Shown: piece by piece, positions 56,249 through 60,471 of the stretch
How positions within the stretch are numbered: position 1 is the stretch's first letter
How the letters are laid out: the number at the start of each line of letters is the position of its first letter
NCBI GenBank assembly: GCA_016873655.1
Contig: VGWI01000006.1
Location: 1-60,471 of the forward strand
DNA from: Lentisphaerota bacterium
Lineage (GTDB): Bacteria; Verrucomicrobiota; Kiritimatiellia; UBA8416; VGWI01
Reading direction: 5' to 3'
DNA length: 60,471 nucleotides
The notes under the pieces: model-generated
What the model was told of the DNA's origin: nothing
Databases searched by the model: none
The model's input: the letters and a program-made list of their open reading frames with translations, nothing else
Translations under genes and position numbers: made by a program

Positions 56249-57124
56249 ATGAGCCGTTTCGCGGTCGTTACCGGCGCATCCTCCGGCATAGGCGAAGCCA
56301 TCGCACTGGAACTTGCCGGCGCCGGATGGATCGTTATCGGAACCGTGCGCAAGCCGGAAGACGGGGCAAGGCTGGCCGCCGCGCTCGGGAAGTCATTTCA
56401 CCCGGTCAGGATGGACGTGACGGCAGCGGATACCATCGCCTCCGCCGCCGGGGAGACCGCCGCGATCTGCGGCGCTTCCGGCTTGTCCGCCCTCGTAAAC
56501 AACGCCGGCATCGCTGTTGCCGGCCCGCTGCTCCTGGTCCCGGAAGAGGCGCTTCGACAGCAGATGGAAGTCAACTTCTTCGGCGTCATGGCAGTCACGC
56601 GCGCCTTCTTTCCTCTGCTTCGAAAAGGACTGGCGGCCGGCGGAACGCCGAGAATAGTCAACATGAGCTCCGTCAGCGGCCGGATCGCCTCCCCGTTCCT
56701 CGGCGCGTACGCATCGTCGAAGTTCGCGCTGGAGGCAATGTCGGACTCCCTGCGCCGGGAGGTGGCGCCGTACGGGGTGGAAGTCACCTTGATAGAACCC
56801 GGCAGGATCGCCACGCCGATCTGGGGCAAGTCCACCGACATCACACCTTACGCCGGCTCCGACTACGCCGACGCACTCGGGCGCATGAAGGACTACGCGC
56901 TCCGGGACCCCGGCATGCCGGCGCAGCGCGTTTCGAGGGCCGTCCGCCGGGCGCTGGAGGCGCGGCGGGCGCCGACGCGCATCGCGGTGGTGGACCGGCC
57001 TTTCCTGCACTGGCGCATCCCGCGCCTTCTGTCGGACCGGCAGTTGGACAGGATATACGCAAGGAAACTGGCGCTTGACCGGCCCTTTCCGCCCCCGCAG
57101 GAACGGGGGATTGATGACCGTTGA
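56249..57124 (+). CDS. Classical short-chain dehydrogenase/reductase
   Basis: FAVVTGASSGIGEAIALELAGAG...LVNNAGIAVAGP...YASSKFALEAMSDSLRREVAPYGVEVTLIEPG. Confidence 0.95.
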   Translation: MSRFAVVTGASSGIGEAIALELAGAGWIVIGTVRKPEDGARLAAALGKSFHPVRMDVTAADTIASAAGETAAICGASGLSALVNNAGIAVAGPLLLVPEEALRQQMEVNFFGVMAVTRAFFPLLRKGLAAGGTPRIVNMSSVSGRIASPFLGAYASSKFALEAMSDSLRREVAPYGVEVTLIEPGRIATPIWGKSTDITPYAGSDYADALGRMKDYALRDPGMPAQRVSRAVRRALEARRAPTRIAVVDRPFLHWRIPRLLSDRQLDRIYARKLALDRPFPPPQERGIDDR

Positions 57125-57190
57125 TCGCCCGATGAGGATATGCGATAGTCGCGGTCGGGGATTCGCTATCGGGGGGACCGTCGCAAAAGC

Positions 57191-59224
57191 ATGAACCTGC
57201 TGCCCAACTGCGTTGCATACTCGCAGGACCCGGCGCTTGCGCAGAGGATCAAGGGCTACCTTCACGAAGACGCCCATGTCCAACTCGTCGAAGAGCCCTC
57301 GCGTCTGGAATCCGTCCTGCAACAGTACGAGCCCACGGTCCTCTTCCTGGACCTCCGCGCGGAGGAATGGCGGCCTCTCCTGCGCCGCATACGCGAGTCT
57401 CTGCCGACGGTGCTTGTCGTGGCGGCAGGCATGCCCGGCAGCGAACCAATGCGCGAAATAGACGCCTTCGACGTGTACGCGGTCGAAGACGTGGAGATGG
57501 ATCGCCTGCGCCTTCTCTCCGTCTTCCGTCGCGCGAACGACTTCCTCCGCCTTCTTCAGGAAAACGTCGTCTTGAGGAAGGACTCCCTGCGCAGGGGGGC
57601 CGACCGGCAGGATCAGGGAATTCCGTCACAGTCTCTGCCCCTGCCTCCGCACCAGTTCTCCCAGGCATTCCGCAACTTCAGCAGCGTGGACGCCATGCTC
57701 GAACGCCTTGTCGAGGGCATCGTGAGCTGGGCGCGGGTCGCTCGCGCCGGCATCTTTTCAATCGCGCGCGGACGCGATTCCTACAGACTCCGCGCCGGCA
57801 TACGCTGCCTGGATTCACTCCGCGACCTGGACGTGACAGCCCCCGATCCGCTTGTCAGATGGATGAAGATGAACGCGCACGTCATCTCCCGCACCACGCT
57901 GAACCACGTCGAGGATCCGTCCGACCGCATCATGCTCGAACGCTCCCTCGACACCCTCGGCGCGGAAGTGATCGTTCCGCTGCACGGGCGCAACCAGATA
58001 ATCGGCTGGCTGTTCGTCGGCCGGCATGTGACCGGCCGCCCGTTCATGCAGACGGACCTGGAAAACCTCCTGATGCTTTCCGAACACGTTTCCAACACGC
58101 TCGAGAACGCGCTGCTTTACGAGGAGGTCGCGCTCCAGAAGACGCTGGCGGAGACGCTCATCCATTCACTGCCGGCCGGAATCGTGGCGGCCAGCGCCGA
58201 CGGAACGATCCGGTGGTTCAACTCAACGGCCGAGGAGATACTGGGCGTGCAGGCGGACACGGTCCTGAACCGCCCGCTGAAGAACGGGCTGGACGGGCAG
58301 CTCGCCGGGCTCCTCGTCGCCTCGCTTCGCGGCGATGCGCAGGATGAACCGGCCGAATGGGTAACGCCGCGCACGCGCCGGTCCGTCTCGCTCGTCGTGC
58401 GAAGGCTGGAGGCCGATTCGCAGTGCCTCGGCGCGGTGCTGATCATACGCGACATGACCCGCGAAAAGCTTCTGCGCGAAAAGCAGGAGGAACTGGAGCG
58501 TTCGGCTTTCTGGACCGAGCTCTCCGCCGCGATGTCCCACGAGATACGCAATCCGCTCGTCGCGATCAGCACGTTTGCCCAGCTTCTTCCCGAACGCTAC
58601 TCCGACGAGGAATTCCGGGAGCAGTTCCGCGATCTTGTCACCCGCGAAATCGGCCGCCTCAACACGATGATGGACCAGATCAACGCTTTCGCGAACCCGC
58701 GCAAGCTCGACTTCAAGCCGGTGAACCCGCCTGCGGTTCTTCGCCAGGCCGCACGCATCGCCCGCCAGCGAGCCGGGAACGACTGCGAAGTTGTCGTCTC
58801 CGCTGACGAGAGCATCCCGCCTGTCCACGCCGACGAGGCGGACCTCACAGAGTGCTTCGGCCACATCGTCACAAACGCGATGGAGGCCGTGAAGAACGCG
58901 CCCTCCCCGTCCATCCACATAACCATCGTCTGCGAACGTGGACCTGACTCGGTCTCCCGCTGCTGCAAGGTGCATGTCCAGGACAACGGCACGGGCATAC
59001 CGGCCCACATACGCGACAACGTGTATTCCCCCTTCTGCACCACCAAGGCGCGCGGCATCGGCCTCGGCCTGCCGCTGGCGAAACGCTCCATCGCCGACCA
59101 CGGCGGCGAAATAAGCATCTCAACCGGGCCGAAAGGCACAACCGTTTCCACATCACTTCCCGCGGCAACCGCGGCGTCAGTTCAGACAAATGGCGAACAA
59201 GCAGCGCATATTGGTCGTAGATGA
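57191..59224 (+). CDS. Sensor histidine kinase with degenerate receiver-like N-terminus, GAF-like, PAS, HisKA and HATPase domains
   Basis: AAMSHEIRNPLVAISTFAQLLPERYSD (H-box), VTNAMEAVKNAP (N-box), VQDNGTGIPAHIRDNVYSPFCTTKARGIGLGLPLAKRSI (G boxes). Confidence 0.93.
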   Translation: MNLLPNCVAYSQDPALAQRIKGYLHEDAHVQLVEEPSRLESVLQQYEPTVLFLDLRAEEWRPLLRRIRESLPTVLVVAAGMPGSEPMREIDAFDVYAVEDVEMDRLRLLSVFRRANDFLRLLQENVVLRKDSLRRGADRQDQGIPSQSLPLPPHQFSQAFRNFSSVDAMLERLVEGIVSWARVARAGIFSIARGRDSYRLRAGIRCLDSLRDLDVTAPDPLVRWMKMNAHVISRTTLNHVEDPSDRIMLERSLDTLGAEVIVPLHGRNQIIGWLFVGRHVTGRPFMQTDLENLLMLSEHVSNTLENALLYEEVALQKTLAETLIHSLPAGIVAASADGTIRWFNSTAEEILGVQADTVLNRPLKNGLDGQLAGLLVASLRGDAQDEPAEWVTPRTRRSVSLVVRRLEADSQCLGAVLIIRDMTREKLLREKQEELERSAFWTELSAAMSHEIRNPLVAISTFAQLLPERYSDEEFREQFRDLVTREIGRLNTMMDQINAFANPRKLDFKPVNPPAVLRQAARIARQRAGNDCEVVVSADESIPPVHADEADLTECFGHIVTNAMEAVKNAPSPSIHITIVCERGPDSVSRCCKVHVQDNGTGIPAHIRDNVYSPFCTTKARGIGLGLPLAKRSIADHGGEISISTGPKGTTVSTSLPAATAASVQTNGEQAAHIGRR

Positions 59225-60471
59225 CGAACTCGGTCCGCGCGAGTCTCTGAAGGCCATCTTCTCCGGCCGCTACGAAGTCGCAGCGGCAGCCGACGCGAAT
59301 GAGGCGCTGCGGATCCTCACTGCCAGCGCTTTCGACCTGGTCATGCTGGATGTGATCCTGCCTGGAAAAGACGGCGTCACGCTGCTGAAGGAGATCCGGG
59401 ATATGTACCCGCGCATGCCGGTGATCATGGTCAGCGCATCCACCTCGGTCCGCCCGGTCGTGGAGGCCATGCGCTTCGGGGCGTTCGACTACGTGTCGAA
59501 GCCTTTTGACGTCGCCGAGCTGCTCCATACCGCCGAACGCGCCATCCAGGGAGGCGTTCTCGGCCGGCGTCTCGAGGTCCTAGAGTCCGACGTGGAAAGG
59601 GAGTTTCCCGTCGGCAACATCGTCGGCTCCGCGCCTTCCTTCCAGGCTGCGCTGTCGGACCTGCGCAAGGCCGCTGTCTCTGACGCCACAGTCCTGATCC
59701 ACGGCGAGAGCGGAACCGGCAAGGAACTTGCCGCGCGCATGCTTCACTCCCTCAGCCCGCGCTCGTCGGAACCTTTCGTGCCTGTGCATTGCGCCGCGCT
59801 GCCGGAGACCCTGATGGAAAGCGAGCTCTTCGGCCATGAACGGGGAGCGTTCACGGGCGCGGATCGCCGGAAGCCGGGCCGGTTCGATCTCGCCGGATCC
59901 GGAACGCTGTTCTTCGACGAGGTGGGCGAAATGTCGCTCACAACGCAGGTCAAACTCCTGCGCGTGCTGCAGGAACGCGAGTTCATGCGCGTCGGCGGAA
60001 CGCAGGTCATCAAGACCAACGCCAGAATCGTCGCAGCCACGTCACGGAACCTGCGCGAGGAGGCGGAGGAAGGGAAATTCCGCCAGGACCTTTTCTACAG
60101 GTTGAGCGTCGTGCCCGTCCGGCTCCCGCCGCTGAGGGAAAGAAGACCGGACATCCCGCTGCTCACCGGCTACTTCGTCGGAATGTTCGGGCAGAACCTG
60201 GATGCGCCGGCAGCCGAGTTCAGCCCGGCCGCAATGTCGCTGATGGAGAACTACGCCTGGCCCGGAAACGTGCGCGAACTCCGCAATATCGTGGAGAGAA
60301 TGATCGTGCTTCATGGACGGGAGCAGGTGATCCTGCCGGACCATCTGCCCGCCGAGTTCCACGGCGGAGCGCTGCCCACGGCCGAACCGAAAGGCAAATT
60401 CGAAGAGCAGGTGAATGCGTACGAGCGCGCGCTGATCGAGGAGGCGCTGGCGAAGACCGACGGGGTGCAGA
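59190..60471 (+). CDS. Sigma-54-dependent (NtrC-family) response regulator, 3' truncated by window edge
   Basis: MANKQRILVVDDELGPRESLKAIF...VMLDVILPGKDG...GESGTGKELAARML...ESELFGHERGAFTGADRRKPGRFDLA...WPGNVRELRNIVERM. Absent from the ORF track because it has no stop in the window. Confidence 0.95.
   Translation, partial: MANKQRILVVDDELGPRESLKAIFSGRYEVAAAADANEALRILTASAFDLVMLDVILPGKDGVTLLKEIRDMYPRMPVIMVSASTSVRPVVEAMRFGAFDYVSKPFDVAELLHTAERAIQGGVLGRRLEVLESDVEREFPVGNIVGSAPSFQAALSDLRKAAVSDATVLIHGESGTGKELAARMLHSLSPRSSEPFVPVHCAALPETLMESELFGHERGAFTGADRRKPGRFDLAGSGTLFFDEVGEMSLTTQVKLLRVLQEREFMRVGGTQVIKTNARIVAATSRNLREEAEEGKFRQDLFYRLSVVPVRLPPLRERRPDIPLLTGYFVGMFGQNLDAPAAEFSPAAMSLMENYAWPGNVRELRNIVERMIVLHGREQVILPDHLPAEFHGGALPTAEPKGKFEEQVNAYERALIEEALAKTDGVQ

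Noticed and set aside
1-60471. CRISPR array, tRNA/rRNA genes, insertion sequences, integrase/att sites
   Set aside because: Intergenic spaces are short, and reading them showed no regularly spaced repeats, cloverleaf-like CCA-ended segments or transposase motifs. Low-similarity ncRNA cannot be excluded without Infernal/tRNAscan-SE.

Overview
The window is gene-dense and high-GC, and looks like part of a Gram-negative-type bacterial chromosome: lipid A genes, Mla-type transport, an OmpP1/FadL-like porin and RpoN are all present. I saw no rRNA, tRNA, CRISPR array or recognisable insertion sequence. Bases 1 to about 28,680 form a cell-surface glycan / secondary-metabolite-like locus. It contains membrane glycosyltransferases (GT39-like), two GT2, two GT4, a Wzx/MATE-like flippase, a polysaccharide deacetylase, a PHP protein, an ATP-grasp ligase, an asparagine-synthase-like protein, two methyltransferases, an SGNH hydrolase, a left-handed beta-helix acyltransferase, two CDP-paratose-epimerase-like SDRs, an extended-SDR + classical-SDR fusion, and four radical SAM enzymes (three with B12-binding-like N-termini). 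From 28.9 to 60.5 kb there are mostly housekeeping and envelope genes: guaB; a tightly overlapping minus-strand operon argF-pyrB-lipoprotein-mlaEFD-like-LolD-like-FtsX/MacB-like-secreted protein; a large multi-PAS hybrid histidine kinase; a SLOG/molybdenum-carrier-like + Mut7-C nuclease fusion; lpxI-Gfo/Idh-lpxB; an MBL-fold hydrolase; rpoN; mfd; an OmpP1/FadL-like porin + radical SAM + SDR cassette; and an NtrC-type two-component pair cut by the right edge. The best candidates for something under-described are (i) the radical-SAM-rich glycan locus, (ii) the SLOG-like/Mut7-C fusion, (iii) a lipoprotein built from many aromatic-Pro repeats and encoded next to the Mla genes, (iv) the porin/rSAM/SDR cassette, and (v) two truncated gene relics (HAD phosphatase C-terminus, ribokinase N-terminus). 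Family calls come from motif recognition in the supplied translations; no database search was run.
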